64,000 bases of DNA from Lactobacillus sp. (GTDB lineage Bacteria; Bacillota; Bacilli; Lactobacillales; Lactobacillaceae): NCBI GenBank assembly GCA_022484695.1, contig JAKVKU010000001.1:310001-374000 (forward strand), given 5' to 3'. The position numbers and the translations under genes were made by a program. Below the pieces are notes generated by a model. That model was not told the origin of the DNA. It made no database searches and saw only the letters and a program-made list of their open reading frames with translations. Within the stretch, counting starts at the first letter, position 1. Each line of letters starts with the position of its first letter. Below are positions 1 to 8,858 of the stretch, piece after piece.

Positions 1-843
1 TAAGTGATGGCTACGGCGAAAGGCAATGGCATCTTGGCGGTAACCAAATTGGTCATTGGCCTGTTTCAAAGCGGCTTCATCGTGGTTATAAGTTTGGCCG
101 GTACGGCGCAATTGTTCGTACAAGGCGTAATAGGGTAAGTTAGCAGCCTTAGCGGTGGCTAGTTCCTGCTCCACATCATAGGGTATTCGCCGCAGGTCCA
201 CTTGGTTGACCCCGTTATCAGCCACGTCCAACAAAGCATACTCAGCCCGGTGGTCTTTAGATAAAGGCGTCCAAGGGTCATAGGCCTGACCTACAGCCCC
301 GGGGTTGATGATCAATTGACCTTGGGAGCTATAGCGCATTAATTGTTGGTGGATATGGCCAAAAACCGCGATATCTAGGTGCTGGTCGGCAAAGAGATTG
401 TCGTAGTTAGCTTGGGGTTGTTCGGGGTAAAGGTCGCGGCCATAGGATTTATGGGGCAAGTTGTGGGACAGGCCAATGGTCAAAGGCCCCACGTGTTGCA
501 CGGTGGCAATGGGATGCTGGCGCATGGCTTGAATCAAAGTTGGAGTCAGGCGTTGTTCAATGTAACTACAAATTTTCATAAAGTAAATGTCAAAGGTATT
601 GTCCACGACCCCGGCGCCTCCGAGAATCGAAAAGAAAGAATCTTCCCAGTTACCGTTTAGGATAACATCGGTGTGGACGCTGGCTAATAGGTCAAATAAG
701 TCGCTGGCACCGGGTCCGGGAAGGATTAAATCGCCTAAGAACCAGTAACGGGTGGCCTGGTGGGCTTTGGCGTCCGCTAAAACAGCTGCCAAAGCAGTGG
801 CATTGCCATGGACATCAGCCAGCAAAGCAATTCGTTCAGACAT
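1..843 (-). CDS. Metallophosphoesterase, YfcE/calcineurin-like (3' end outside window)
   Basis: The ATG at 843 opens a frame that runs without a stop through 281 codons to the first base of the window, so the C-terminus is missing. It follows an AAAGGAC ribosome binding site. The start reads MSERIALLADVHGNATAL, with the D-x-H metal motif at residues 10-12. The other metallophosphoesterase motifs follow in order: GDL near residue 38, GNWED in place of the usual GNHE/D, and GHIHQQ near residue 150. The family hydrolyses phosphoesters with two metal ions and is cytoplasmic; the substrate cannot be told. It is transcribed away from the ABC transporter operon. Confidence 0.85.
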   Translation of the reverse strand, partial: MSERIALLADVHGNATALAAVLADAKAHQATRYWFLGDLILPGPGASDLFDLLASVHTDVILNGNWEDSFFSILGGAGVVDNTFDIYFMKICSYIEQRLTPTLIQAMRQHPIATVQHVGPLTIGLSHNLPHKSYGRDLYPEQPQANYDNLFADQHLDIAVFGHIHQQLMRYSSQGQLIINPGAVGQAYDPWTPLSKDHRAEYALLDVADNGVNQVDLRRIPYDVEQELATAKAANLPYYALYEQLRRTGQTYNHDEAALKQANDQFGYRQDAIAFRRSHHL

Positions 844-875
844 GAAATCGGTCCTTTCTAACATCGCATAGTCAA

Positions 876-904
876 AGTATAGGCCAAAACAAAGGTGGGA
901 ACAA
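876..904 (-). promoter_or_regulatory. Sigma-70 promoter for the metallophosphoesterase
   Basis: On the minus strand TTGTTC (-35) is followed after 17 bp by TATACT (-10), about 33 bp upstream of the ATG. Confidence 0.5.
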
Positions 905-920
905 CTTCAAAACCCGGGTT

Positions 921-934
921 ATTTCCCGGGAAAT
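921..934. repeat. 14-bp palindrome ATTTCCCGGGAAAT in divergent intergenic region
   Basis: A perfect palindrome, with a second CCCGGG at 913-918 just before it. It lies between two divergently transcribed genes, upstream of the metallophosphoesterase -35. It could be an operator; no regulator is adjacent. Confidence 0.35.
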
Positions 935-1030
935 AATTGCCGACGTTTGTCTGAAACCCCTTACGTTGATTGATTATTTGAAAAGAGGTTGCTTTTATAT
1001 TAATTCGATGTTAAGCTATTTTGGAAATAG

Positions 1031-1045
1031 GGTACTTAAAGTACC
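1031..1045. promoter_or_regulatory. Candidate operator, GGTACTT-A-AAGTACC dyad
   Basis: A perfect 7-1-7 inverted repeat ends 10 bp before the GAGGTGA ribosome binding site of the ABC transporter operon. A repressor bound here would block transcription or translation of the operon. No regulator gene lies next to it. Confidence 0.45.
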
Positions 1046-1068
1046 TAAATAATTTGAGGTGACGTACC

Positions 1069-1998
1069 ATGACAATGATTGAAACCGAAAATTTGGCGAA
1101 GTCCTTTGGCCACAAGCAAGTTTTGACAGACATTAATTTAAACGTACAACTTGGTGATATTTACGGCTTTTTAGGTTTAAACGGGGCCGGGAAATCCACC
1201 ACCATGCGCCTATTATTAAAAATGATTCAGCCCACCAAAGGGACAATTTTTTTAGACGGGCAAAATACCGACACTTTACCAGCGGGATTTTGGAATCAAG
1301 TGGGCTATTTGATCGAAACTCCCCACGCTTATCCCAACTTTACGGTGCGGGAGAATTTGACCATGTATGCCCAACAGCGCTTGATCCCGGCTAAGGAAAT
1401 TGCCCCTCGGATCAAAGCCTTGGCCGCCCAATTGTTATTGACCCCTTATCTGGATGTGAAGGTCAAGGCCTTGTCTCTGGGTAATAATCAAAAGATTGGT
1501 TTGGCTAAAGCACTGATTCACCATCCCCGGATTTTATTGCTGGATGAACCCACCAACGGCCTGGACCCGGAAAGCTTGGTGGCCGTGCGCCGTTTATTAA
1601 AACAGCAGGCCAAACAAGGCACTACGATTCTGATTTCCAGCCACTTGTTGGGGGAGATGGAAGCCATGGTGAACCGCATCGGCATTTTGACCCAGGGCCA
1701 ATTGGTGCGGGAGTTGAGCTTTGACCAATTTCAACAGGAACGCCATACCCAATTGGCCATTGATGGGGTGGCTGAAGACAGTCAATTAGCGGCTTACTTA
1801 ACCGAAAAAGGCCTGCAAACCACTTATCAGCAACAAGAATTGGTGGTCAGCGGCGTACCTCAAAATGATTACGGCACCTTGCTGCATGCTATTGAGAGCC
1901 AGGGTTTTCGCCCAACCAGTTTTAAACCCCTGGCTGAGAATTTAGAAGCATTTTTCTTACGACAGATAGGAGATGATCAAGATGTGGCCCATGACTAA
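1069..1998 (+). CDS. ABC transporter ATP-binding protein, bacitracin/lantibiotic-export type
   Basis: A 309-residue ATPase. It has the Walker A motif GLNGAGKST at residues 36-44, a signature motif LSLGNNQK near 155 in place of canonical LSGGQ (a variation common in the BcrA/LanF-type subfamily), and Walker B ILLLDEPTNGLD near 170, followed by the switch histidine in ISSHLL. The C-terminal 90 residues are the variable extension of this subfamily. The next gene is a six-helix membrane subunit whose start overlaps this gene, so the two form a two-gene transporter. Export of, or immunity to, a membrane-active peptide is the usual role, but nothing here fixes the substrate. The ATG at 1069 follows GAGGTGA by about 7 nt. 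Confidence 0.85.
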   Translation: MTMIETENLAKSFGHKQVLTDINLNVQLGDIYGFLGLNGAGKSTTMRLLLKMIQPTKGTIFLDGQNTDTLPAGFWNQVGYLIETPHAYPNFTVRENLTMYAQQRLIPAKEIAPRIKALAAQLLLTPYLDVKVKALSLGNNQKIGLAKALIHHPRILLLDEPTNGLDPESLVAVRRLLKQQAKQGTTILISSHLLGEMEAMVNRIGILTQGQLVRELSFDQFQQERHTQLAIDGVAEDSQLAAYLTEKGLQTTYQQQELVVSGVPQNDYGTLLHAIESQGFRPTSFKPLAENLEAFFLRQIGDDQDVAHD

Positions 1999-2677
1999 AT
2001 TAGAACTGAAGAAGATTTGGCGGGGTAAATTACCCATTTATTTATTTTTAGGCTTTGTCCTGCTCTTATTTATCAATCACAGCGCCCATAGTTGGTCAGC
2101 TTATCTAGTGGGGAAATTAGGCTGGATCACGTTGATCATGGGGATGATGGGCTTTGGGGTCTTGAATAGTTGGGTCTTTGGCCGGGAATATCAAGATGAA
2201 ACCTTCAAAGACCTATTGGCCCTGCCAATTTCTAGAAACCAAATCGTCGGCGCCAAATTGATTGCTTTGATCAGTGCGGAAGTGGCGCTTACCCTAGCCT
2301 GCGCCGGCTGGACGGTATTGATGGGCAAGACCCTATTGCAGTTTGGGGATTTGCCTAAGAGCGGCCTGGCCAGTCTGTTTGGCCATTTTGCCCTGGCTAT
2401 GTTAGTGGATATGGCCTTGGCCTGCCTTTATCCGTTATTGGCCAGTTTATCCCGGGGCTTATTGACGCCAATCTGTGCCGCTTTTGCGGTTTTACTCATC
2501 GGCCGGCTCATGGCTGGTACCCCCAGCGGCCATTATTTCCCCTGGGCCGTGCCGCTTTTAGCTATGGGGCAGTTCAATAGCTTAAATGTGGTGAGTTGGT
2601 TGCTGGTCCTTATGGTGGGCGTTGTCAGTGTCCTGGGCACCATGTATTGGTGGACCTACCAAGACCACACGGATTAG
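1982..2677 (+). CDS. ABC-2 type membrane permease, partner of upstream ATPase
   Basis: A hydrophobic protein of about 231 residues with some six predicted membrane helices, typical of ABC-2 permeases paired with BcrA-like ATPases. An in-frame ATG at 1973 exists. The AGGAG at 1968-1972 abuts it but sits 9 nt from the ATG at 1982, so 1982 is preferred. The gene overlaps the end of the ATPase by 17 nt, which implies translational coupling. The motif WVFGREYQDETFKDLLALP near residues 55-75 is the cytoplasmic coupling-type segment seen in this family. The transported substrate is not known. Confidence 0.8.
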   Translation: MWPMTKLELKKIWRGKLPIYLFLGFVLLLFINHSAHSWSAYLVGKLGWITLIMGMMGFGVLNSWVFGREYQDETFKDLLALPISRNQIVGAKLIALISAEVALTLACAGWTVLMGKTLLQFGDLPKSGLASLFGHFALAMLVDMALACLYPLLASLSRGLLTPICAAFAVLLIGRLMAGTPSGHYFPWAVPLLAMGQFNSLNVVSWLLVLMVGVVSVLGTMYWWTYQDHTD

Positions 2678-2750
2678 TGTTAGTTTTTGTAACGCCAGTC
2701 AGCTCAGTCCAAGTCAGCTGAACCTATTAACGTAACGAGAGATGATTACC

Positions 2751-3740
2751 ATGGATCAATTGGATAAAAAAGTTAAAAATAACAAAAATGAACAAGATGC
2801 CACGCAAAAAGCGGCCATCCTTAACATCAAAATTGCCTCCCGCCATCTGTGGCTGAATGCCGCGGCGTACTTGACCATTTTTGGGTTAGAATATTGGCTA
2901 GCCAACTTGGGTCATTCTGCCGTATTGCGGGCCGATGCCTTTAACAATCTGTCTGGTATTATTTCCACACTGCTCTTGATGATTGGCTTGCGGGCCGCCA
3001 GCCAAAGCGAAGTGGTGGCCAAAACCCGCCGTTACCCGGACAAATTAGCCAAGAAACGCTTGCCCTTATCCTGGTTATCCCGCTTTAGATTCCAAACCGT
3101 CTTTACACTAGTCAGTAGTATTTTGATGGTGGTCGTCGCCTTTCAAATTATTTTCTCTGGCTTCAATCATTTACATGGGGCAACCGCAAGTGCAGCACCC
3201 CAACCTTTAGCCGCAGTCGGGGCCTTGATAGCCAGTCTGGTGATGTTAGTGGTTTGGTTCTTTAACAAAAAGATTGGCCGGCGGTTGCATAACGTGGCCC
3301 TGCTGGCTTCAGCCCAGGATAGTTTAGGGGATGCCTTGACCAGTATCGGGACCTTACTATCCATCGTCGGGACGGTTTTCCTAGGGGTGCAGTGGTTAGA
3401 TTCCTTAGCCAGCATCGTGGTGGGGGTCTTTATCCTCTACTCGGGATTTCTGATTTTCCGTACCAGTAGTTTGAATTTAGTGGACTACTTTGACCCTAAA
3501 GTTGAAGCCCAATTTACCCAAACCATCGCCACGTTGCCAGCCGTGCATCAAGTGGTACGGCTAAAAGCCCACTACAGCGGTGATTTAGTGGCCGTAGACG
3601 TATTGATTGCCGTGGACCCCGCCATGACCACTTTAAAAAGTTATGAACTGGGGGAAGACATCAAGGCGGTGATGCGCCAAAAGTATGGGGTCGCTGATGT
3701 GACCGTGGCCGTGATGCCAGACATCAAATTAGGCGGTTAA
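2751..3740 (+). CDS. Cation diffusion facilitator (CDF) family metal transporter, possibly Mn-type
   Basis: A protein of about 329 residues with a charged N-terminus, membrane helices, and a C-terminal cytoplasmic domain of about 80 residues. Helix 2 carries ADAFNNLSG and helix 5 carries DSLGDALTS, the positions of the metal site in CDF antiporters. The D-x-x-x-D in helix 5, instead of H-x-x-x-D, resembles the manganese branch (MntE-like) more than the zinc branch; this is inference. The start at 2751 is chosen because GAGAG at 2737-2741 lies 9 nt before it, although an ATG at 2742 is also in frame. A strong terminator follows. Confidence 0.8.
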   Translation: MDQLDKKVKNNKNEQDATQKAAILNIKIASRHLWLNAAAYLTIFGLEYWLANLGHSAVLRADAFNNLSGIISTLLLMIGLRAASQSEVVAKTRRYPDKLAKKRLPLSWLSRFRFQTVFTLVSSILMVVVAFQIIFSGFNHLHGATASAAPQPLAAVGALIASLVMLVVWFFNKKIGRRLHNVALLASAQDSLGDALTSIGTLLSIVGTVFLGVQWLDSLASIVVGVFILYSGFLIFRTSSLNLVDYFDPKVEAQFTQTIATLPAVHQVVRLKAHYSGDLVAVDVLIAVDPAMTTLKSYELGEDIKAVMRQKYGVADVTVAVMPDIKLGG

Positions 3741-3759
3741 AACACGATTGTTGGCCCAT

Positions 3760-3808
3760 GGGGCAGTTTAATTTCTGATTTCTCTCAGAGGTTAAACTGC
3801 CTATTTTT
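3760..3808 (+). terminator. Rho-independent terminator after CDF gene
   Basis: The stem GGGCAGTTTAA pairs with TTAAACTGCC, and the U-run TATTTTT follows. Confidence 0.8.
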
Positions 3809-3851
3809 ATCGGCTGATGAGGGCTTGGTCAAAAAAGTGGTCAGCTAACTA

Positions 3852-3882
3852 TTGACTTAGAGTGTACTGGAAGGTCTAAGGT
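3852..3882 (+). promoter_or_regulatory. MerR-type promoter (19-bp spacer) for the NmrA/cupin operon
   Basis: TTGACT is followed after exactly 19 bp by TAAGGT, the same -35, spacer length and -10 as classic MerR-activated promoters. The spacer is bounded by the dyad CTTAGA (3856-3861) and TCTAAG (3875-3880). A MerR-family activator that twists the long spacer is expected. No merR-like gene lies in the window, so the regulator would be encoded elsewhere. Confidence 0.65.
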
Positions 3883-3904
3883 GTAACCATAACAGGAGGC
3901 CAAC

Positions 3905-4537
3905 ATGACAAAAATAATTATTTTAGGCGCCCACGGGCAAATTGCCCAATTGGTTCGCCAACGTTTATTAAAAGAAACCGATGCCCAATTAACCCTTTAT
4001 CTCCGCCACGCCCAACGTTTAGGTCAGGTTGATGCTAAGCGGGAGACGGTGATTGATGGCGATGTCACTGATTTTGACAAATTGTCCGCGGCTATTGCCG
4101 GGCAGGATATCGTTTATGCCAATCTAGGTGGTCGATTTGAACCCCTGGCGCAAAATATTATCCAAGCAATGACCGCCAATCATGTGTCAAGATTGATTTA
4201 TGTCACGGGACTAGGACTGTATCACGAAGTGCCCGGGGAATTCGGCCGCTGGGTCGAAGCTAGCGTTGGCACCGACGTCATGGACGATACCCGCCGGGCT
4301 GCCAAAATCATTGAAGACGCAAGCGTCAATTACACCATCATTCGGGCCACGTATATGAATAATGAAGATGACATCAATTACGAAACCACGCAAAAGGGCG
4401 AACCCTTTAAGGGGACTATTATTTCCCGCAAGAGTATCGCGGATTATATTATCAAGCTGATCCAAGATCCGCAATTAGACAACTATGCCAGTGTGGGGAT
4501 TGATCAACCTGGCAGTGATGGCGACCGACTTTATTAA
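3905..4537 (+). CDS. NAD(P)-binding NmrA/SDR-like protein
   Basis: A 210-residue Rossmann protein. The nucleotide motif GAHGQIAQ at residues 8-15 is the G-x-x-G-x-x-x form of atypical short-chain dehydrogenases, and YVTGLGLY sits where the active-site strand lies. The family includes NAD(P)-dependent reductases and redox-sensing NmrA-like proteins; the substrate is unknown. It is read from a MerR-type promoter and is followed after 28 bp by a cupin gene, a pairing common in lactobacilli for stress or quinone-response operons. The ATG follows AGGAGG. Confidence 0.75.
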   Translation: MTKIIILGAHGQIAQLVRQRLLKETDAQLTLYLRHAQRLGQVDAKRETVIDGDVTDFDKLSAAIAGQDIVYANLGGRFEPLAQNIIQAMTANHVSRLIYVTGLGLYHEVPGEFGRWVEASVGTDVMDDTRRAAKIIEDASVNYTIIRATYMNNEDDINYETTQKGEPFKGTIISRKSIADYIIKLIQDPQLDNYASVGIDQPGSDGDRLY

Positions 4538-4565
4538 ATCGATTTTATCAAAGGAGAATATTCAA

Positions 4566-4985
4566 ATGACAGAAAACAATAATGAATCAGCCGTTAAAAA
4601 TGGTATTTTTGAAATGGGTGCTAAAAATGACGCGTTTGCCAAGTACTTTGTAGGCCAGAGCTACTTGGCCAACCTGGTGGCAGATCCCGCCGTTAACGTG
4701 GGTGTGGGCAATGTGACTTTTGAGCCCGGCTGCCGGAACAACTGGCATATCCATCACGATGGTTATCAGATTTTATTGGTGACTGGCGGGGCGGGTTGGT
4801 ACCAAGAAGCCGGTAAACCCGCGCAAAAACTCCACCCCGGGGATGTGGTGGTCACCCATGATGGCGTTAAACACTGGCATGGCGCCACGAAGGATAGCTG
4901 GTTCTCCCACATTGCCATCACCGCCGGGACCCCGGAATGGCTAGAACCAGTTTCGGATGAAGATTACGACAAATTGGGTGATTAA
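4566..4985 (+). CDS. Cupin domain protein
   Basis: A 139-residue single-domain cupin. Motif 1 contains NNWHIHHDGYQILLVTGG, with the metal-binding histidines, and motif 2 contains PGDVVVTHDGVKHWHG. The family resembles the carboxymuconolactone-decarboxylase-associated cupins. The ATG at 4566 is chosen because AAAGGAG lies 8-9 nt upstream; the longer in-frame extension back to 4485 overlaps the previous gene and lacks a ribosome binding site. It is co-transcribed with the NmrA-like gene and ends before a bidirectional terminator. The function is unknown. Confidence 0.8.
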   Translation: MTENNNESAVKNGIFEMGAKNDAFAKYFVGQSYLANLVADPAVNVGVGNVTFEPGCRNNWHIHHDGYQILLVTGGAGWYQEAGKPAQKLHPGDVVVTHDGVKHWHGATKDSWFSHIAITAGTPEWLEPVSDEDYDKLGD

Positions 4986-5049
4986 TAGCAGCGCCACTGC
5001 CGCGTATTTTGATGGGGATCTACAACCAAAAAGCCCGCAGTAATTTTGA

Positions 5050-5123
5050 AGTAAAAAGCAACATTAAAAACGCCATAACGGCCTACACTTTTAAAGTGTG
5101 ACGTTATGGCGTTTTGCTTTTTA
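5050..5123. terminator. Strong bidirectional terminator between cupin and lyase genes
   Basis: A long hairpin, AACGCCATAACG pairing with CGTTATGGCGTT, with an inner CACTTTTAAAGTG stem, is flanked by A-rich and T-rich tracts. It can end both convergent operons. Confidence 0.85.
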
Positions 5124-5176
5124 GGAGGTAAAATTTTTAGTAGTAATGATGCGTCATGTACTGCTTGAGACTGGAG

Positions 5177-8101
5177 TTATTGGGCGCTTGTAGCGGCGTT
5201 GGCTTCCACCCGATCCCCAAAGATATGGAATTCACCCCGGGTATTTACCCCAGGATAAGCGGGATCCGTGTCGGCACCAAATTTATCCACTTGTAGTTTT
5301 AGATAACGGAAAGGTTTGTTCTGTTGGTCAGATTTCACCATGATGGTCTGCGGGCCGTTTTCAGTGGCGGTCATTTGATCACTTAACAAGGTCCAAGTCT
5401 TGCCATCATTAGAGCCATAGACATTTGTCCCAGAAACCCGGTTGGGGAAACCGATGCGGGCTTGAATGACAAACTTGGTCATCTTCAGGCGATAACTTGC
5501 CCCAAAGTCAAAGGTCTCACTAGGTTGGCTGAAGTTACCGTCATAAGTTAACAAATCATTATCCACGAGATTTTGGGCCGCGGCAGCGACTGGTTTGCCA
5601 TCCGGCGTAGTGACCGCGACAAAGTTTGGATCCGTGGCATAATCCAGGCTGCCATCGCTGAGTTTGCCATTGAGCAGCACACCCTTTTGAATGGCGGTGG
5701 TATAAGCACTCAAGGCTTGGTTAAAGGCTGCATCACTGCCGCTATCAAGTAGTGCTTTGACCGCTTTATCCGTCTGGCTAATTTTGGCCTGGTCGGCCGT
5801 AATATACGTGTCTTTAGACTTCAAAGCCGTAACGGCGTTATAGGCCGCGGCGCGACTGTTGGCCACATTTAAGGTCAACGCTTGCGTTGCCGTTAAGCCA
5901 CTACTGGTCTTTAACAGCAATAATGATGCTGTACCGGCCTTATTGGGTGTAATGGTCAAATTATTACCATTAAGCGTTGCGGAACCAGCAATGGTCCCAT
6001 CAAGGCTCAAGGCGTTGTTGGCAGCATTGGCAATTGGGGTAGTATAGGTTTGGTCTTTGACGAGATTCAGGGTTTGGCTAGTCCCATCGGTAAAGCTTGG
6101 GGCAGCTGTCTCATCAGACACATATTGATATTCTTGGAAGTCCACTTGCACATTGGAGCCACCAATCACACTGTAGAAGTCTAAATATGGTGATACGGTG
6201 GTTTCAGGGGCAGCTTGGGTTGGATATAACAAGCTGATCCACTGGCCATGGGTATTAGGGATGGCAATGGTGGCATAAGCTTTGTCTGGTAGATTTTGAC
6301 TGCTGAGTTTCAACGTGGCTTCACCATTAGAGCGAATCTTAATGGCTGACTGTTTATTTTTCACTAAGCCGGTCATGGCAATTTGACTGCCACCAGGATT
6401 GCTGGTTTTATCTTGGGGATAACGTTTGGCATAATCGGTTTCGTGGATGTCACCTTGATGAGCAGCCGCGGTGACCCGCACGTAATCATCTTGGACTTTG
6501 GCTAAATTATCATCCAAAATGGTCCCGGTTTTCACAAAATTGCGATTTGGGGTCGTCGGCAAGGCATTTGACACGTGACCATAGTCGGCGTCGGCCCGTT
6601 GTTTTGGCATGGACAACCAGTACTCCGCGCCAATTTCAGTGATTTTATTGTCGCTATAAGCTCCCCAGTAATTCATGGTCTTGGTCCCTTCGTAAAAGAC
6701 TGGATTGCTTAGATGTTGGGCAATATAAGTCATAGCTGGGGCTTTTTGGGCTAGTTCTGCTTCAGAATAGCCTTCTTGATAGCGATAATAGTCGTATAAT
6801 TCACTGTTACTCATGTACTTGTTGATCCGGCCCCGGGATTGCTGGGCGATGGGACCACCAAAGTCGATCAACTTGGAAGAGCCATTGCCGTCCCAAGCGG
6901 GGAAGTCGCTGCCGCCATTGTCTTGTAATTGGGTCCAGGCAATAGAGTTCCCAAAGTTGTATTGATAGAATGAATCTACCCCAGTAAGGAGGCTACCGCC
7001 CTTAAAGGCGTAAGGATCCACGGCGTTAGCTGCAGAAGATACCTGACCGGTGGTGGGGTCTACTTTGGTATTTTGTTGATTGATGATCCGGGCCAACCCA
7101 ATCAATACCAGGGTATCATCTTTGGCATGATCTTGGTCCCGACCCATTTCTAACAGTTGGGTGTAATCTTGTTTAGTGGGATTACGGGGATCATCTTTAG
7201 AGATGCCATAAAGCAAGTGGGCAAAGGCCCCATTACTGTATGGTTTATCAGTATCTTTGTTGACCATGACCACTTCCACCAGGTCATCGTAGGCCTGTTT
7301 GTCAGATTTGAAGAGGACACCGGCCATTTTCCCAGTGTTTAAATAATTTTGCTGATTCAAATAATAGTCATTTTTGTTCATGATATTTTTCATCAACGGA
7401 TTAATGAAATTATTGACTAATTTTTCATCATCACTTTGGGACCAAGCTAAATCCACCGTGTTGCCAGTGGCCTGATCCACATAGGTGGGTTGGGTCAGTG
7501 AGGTGTATTTCAATAACTCCGCCGCGCTGACCAGGTAATAAAATGGCACCACGGCATGGATTTGCGCATCGGGATAATAGGCCACTTGATTAGGGTCTAT
7601 TTGTTCCCAGAGACGAATCTGCCGCAGGGCATTGGCCCGATATTGGGGATTACCGGTCATATAATACATAACCGCTTGGGTGTAGGCCCGAAAGCCATCT
7701 TCCCCTAAGGCCATTTCTTGACCGGCGTTGTTGAAGGTGTTGTTTTTAACGGTGTCAAAAGTCCCCGCTTGGATGTTTGCAGCGGCAAAGGTCGTGCTGG
7801 CAAAACGGGTTTGACACATGGCCGCATAATAAGCCTGCCAAGGTTGGGCTTGGTTAACCAGCTCGTTACGGGTATTTTCCAAAGCATCTGGACTGGCGGA
7901 AATCGCCGGGTGCAAGATGCCATTGGTAGTGGTTTTTTGTAATTGAACTTTGGTGGAAATAACAGGTACGGGTTGGTTGGTGGTTTTACCCGGATCTGCG
8001 TAATCCGCTTGAACAACTTGTGCTTGTCCCAACAACAAAAACAACAAGCCCAAGCCTAAACTGATTAAGGGCAGTTTAAACTGTTTAAACCTTAAAGACA
8101 T
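5177..8101 (-). CDS. Secreted polysaccharide lyase, alginate-lyase fold with C-terminal F5/8 type C domain (lyase 1)
   Basis: A 974-residue exported protein. The signal peptide, residues 1-32, has a hydrophobic core and a VQA cleavage site. Residues about 60-480 match the alginate-lyase (alpha/alpha) family in character, including GEDGFRAYTQAVMYYMTG and E318-M-G-R-D-Q-D-H325. The middle region (about 520-830) is beta-rich. The last 145 residues form a discoidin-like carbohydrate-binding domain (VYGSNDGKTW, FRYLKLQVD, GEFHIFG). There is no LPXTG anchor, so it is probably released. It is the last gene of PTS operon 1, 21 bp after an esterase, and is a close paralogue of the lyase at 22106-24991. 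It presumably makes unsaturated uronides from an extracellular polymer; the polymer is not known. GGGAGGG precedes the ATG by 7 nt. Confidence 0.75.
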   Translation of the reverse strand: MSLRFKQFKLPLISLGLGLLFLLLGQAQVVQADYADPGKTTNQPVPVISTKVQLQKTTTNGILHPAISASPDALENTRNELVNQAQPWQAYYAAMCQTRFASTTFAAANIQAGTFDTVKNNTFNNAGQEMALGEDGFRAYTQAVMYYMTGNPQYRANALRQIRLWEQIDPNQVAYYPDAQIHAVVPFYYLVSAAELLKYTSLTQPTYVDQATGNTVDLAWSQSDDEKLVNNFINPLMKNIMNKNDYYLNQQNYLNTGKMAGVLFKSDKQAYDDLVEVVMVNKDTDKPYSNGAFAHLLYGISKDDPRNPTKQDYTQLLEMGRDQDHAKDDTLVLIGLARIINQQNTKVDPTTGQVSSAANAVDPYAFKGGSLLTGVDSFYQYNFGNSIAWTQLQDNGGSDFPAWDGNGSSKLIDFGGPIAQQSRGRINKYMSNSELYDYYRYQEGYSEAELAQKAPAMTYIAQHLSNPVFYEGTKTMNYWGAYSDNKITEIGAEYWLSMPKQRADADYGHVSNALPTTPNRNFVKTGTILDDNLAKVQDDYVRVTAAAHQGDIHETDYAKRYPQDKTSNPGGSQIAMTGLVKNKQSAIKIRSNGEATLKLSSQNLPDKAYATIAIPNTHGQWISLLYPTQAAPETTVSPYLDFYSVIGGSNVQVDFQEYQYVSDETAAPSFTDGTSQTLNLVKDQTYTTPIANAANNALSLDGTIAGSATLNGNNLTITPNKAGTASLLLLKTSSGLTATQALTLNVANSRAAAYNAVTALKSKDTYITADQAKISQTDKAVKALLDSGSDAAFNQALSAYTTAIQKGVLLNGKLSDGSLDYATDPNFVAVTTPDGKPVAAAAQNLVDNDLLTYDGNFSQPSETFDFGASYRLKMTKFVIQARIGFPNRVSGTNVYGSNDGKTWTLLSDQMTATENGPQTIMVKSDQQNKPFRYLKLQVDKFGADTDPAYPGVNTRGEFHIFGDRVEANAATSAQ

Positions 8102-8122
8102 TGATATTCCCTCCCATTGGTA

Positions 8123-8845
8123 TTAATTGGTTAACCAGACCTCCAAGAAATTTTGTAATGCCGGGTGCCATAAAGTAAAATCATGAAATCCGGACTGTTG
8201 GTGATAGCTGGCACTGTCAGGCTTAACGGCATTGACTGCATCGCCAAAGGCCTGGGTGTACTTGTTTAACGGATCTTGATCACCGCAATATAAAGCGATG
8301 CGGGGCAATTTTTGCTTTAACTTGAAGCGCTGCTGAAACAAAAAGGCGGTATCGTTTTCACTATTTTCTAATCCCCCCGCAAAAACCTGGTTAAAGACTG
8401 GGTCATTGCGATCGCGTTTATAGAAGATAAACGCCGGGGAGAAAGCCCCGATGGCACTGTAATAGGGGAACTTTAAGCCCAAAAGTGCGGCCCCATAGCC
8501 GCCCATGGAGTAGCCAGCAATGGCGGTATTTAAGTAACTAAAGTTCAAACTAAAGGTTTGTTTCATGACCTGATAGAATTCCACCCCGATAGCTTGACCA
8601 TAATCTTCGCCGTTTTTGTGATCCGTGTAAAAACTATTTTCACCAGCGGGACAAAAGAAGGCCGTGTCGTACTCGTCAGCCCAGGCCAGTAGGGGTGTAT
8701 TTAGCAACCAAGCCTTTTCATCCGCCTGGACACCGTGCAAGAGAAATAAGACATGGGTTTTGGCAGACATAGCTTTGGGTAAAACAGCTACATATTGTTT
8801 GTAACGATCTAGGACCGTGGAAAAATAAGAACCATTGATTATCAA
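8123..8845 (-). CDS. Intracellular alpha/beta-hydrolase esterase (EstA/tributyrin esterase-like)
   Basis: A 240-residue serine esterase without a signal peptide. The oxyanion segment is FLLHGVQ near residue 37. The nucleophile elbow is GYSMGG, with Ser113, and the acid lies in YCGDQDP near 195. The histidine is in SGFHDFTLWHP near 225. The family removes acetyl or feruloyl groups from sugars. Its place between EIID and the lyase suggests it deacylates imported oligosaccharides; this is inference. The start is TTG at 8845, with GGAAG 7 nt upstream. Confidence 0.8.
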   Translation of the reverse strand: MIINGSYFSTVLDRYKQYVAVLPKAMSAKTHVLFLLHGVQADEKAWLLNTPLLAWADEYDTAFFCPAGENSFYTDHKNGEDYGQAIGVEFYQVMKQTFSLNFSYLNTAIAGYSMGGYGAALLGLKFPYYSAIGAFSPAFIFYKRDRNDPVFNQVFAGGLENSENDTAFLFQQRFKLKQKLPRIALYCGDQDPLNKYTQAFGDAVNAVKPDSASYHQQSGFHDFTLWHPALQNFLEVWLTN

Positions 8846-8858
8846 CTGATTACTTCCT

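Noticed and set aside
379-660. Open frame on the plus strand inside the metallophosphoesterase gene
   Set aside because: It lies antisense to a clear, motif-bearing gene and its product has no recognisable features.
2690-2725. Direct repeat AGTCAGCT before the CDF gene
   Set aside because: Only two short copies, without a recognisable promoter relation; could be chance.
7705-8016. Second open frame inside lyase 1 in the same direction
   Set aside because: Out-of-frame shadow of the signal peptide and N-terminal lyase region, with no start signal.
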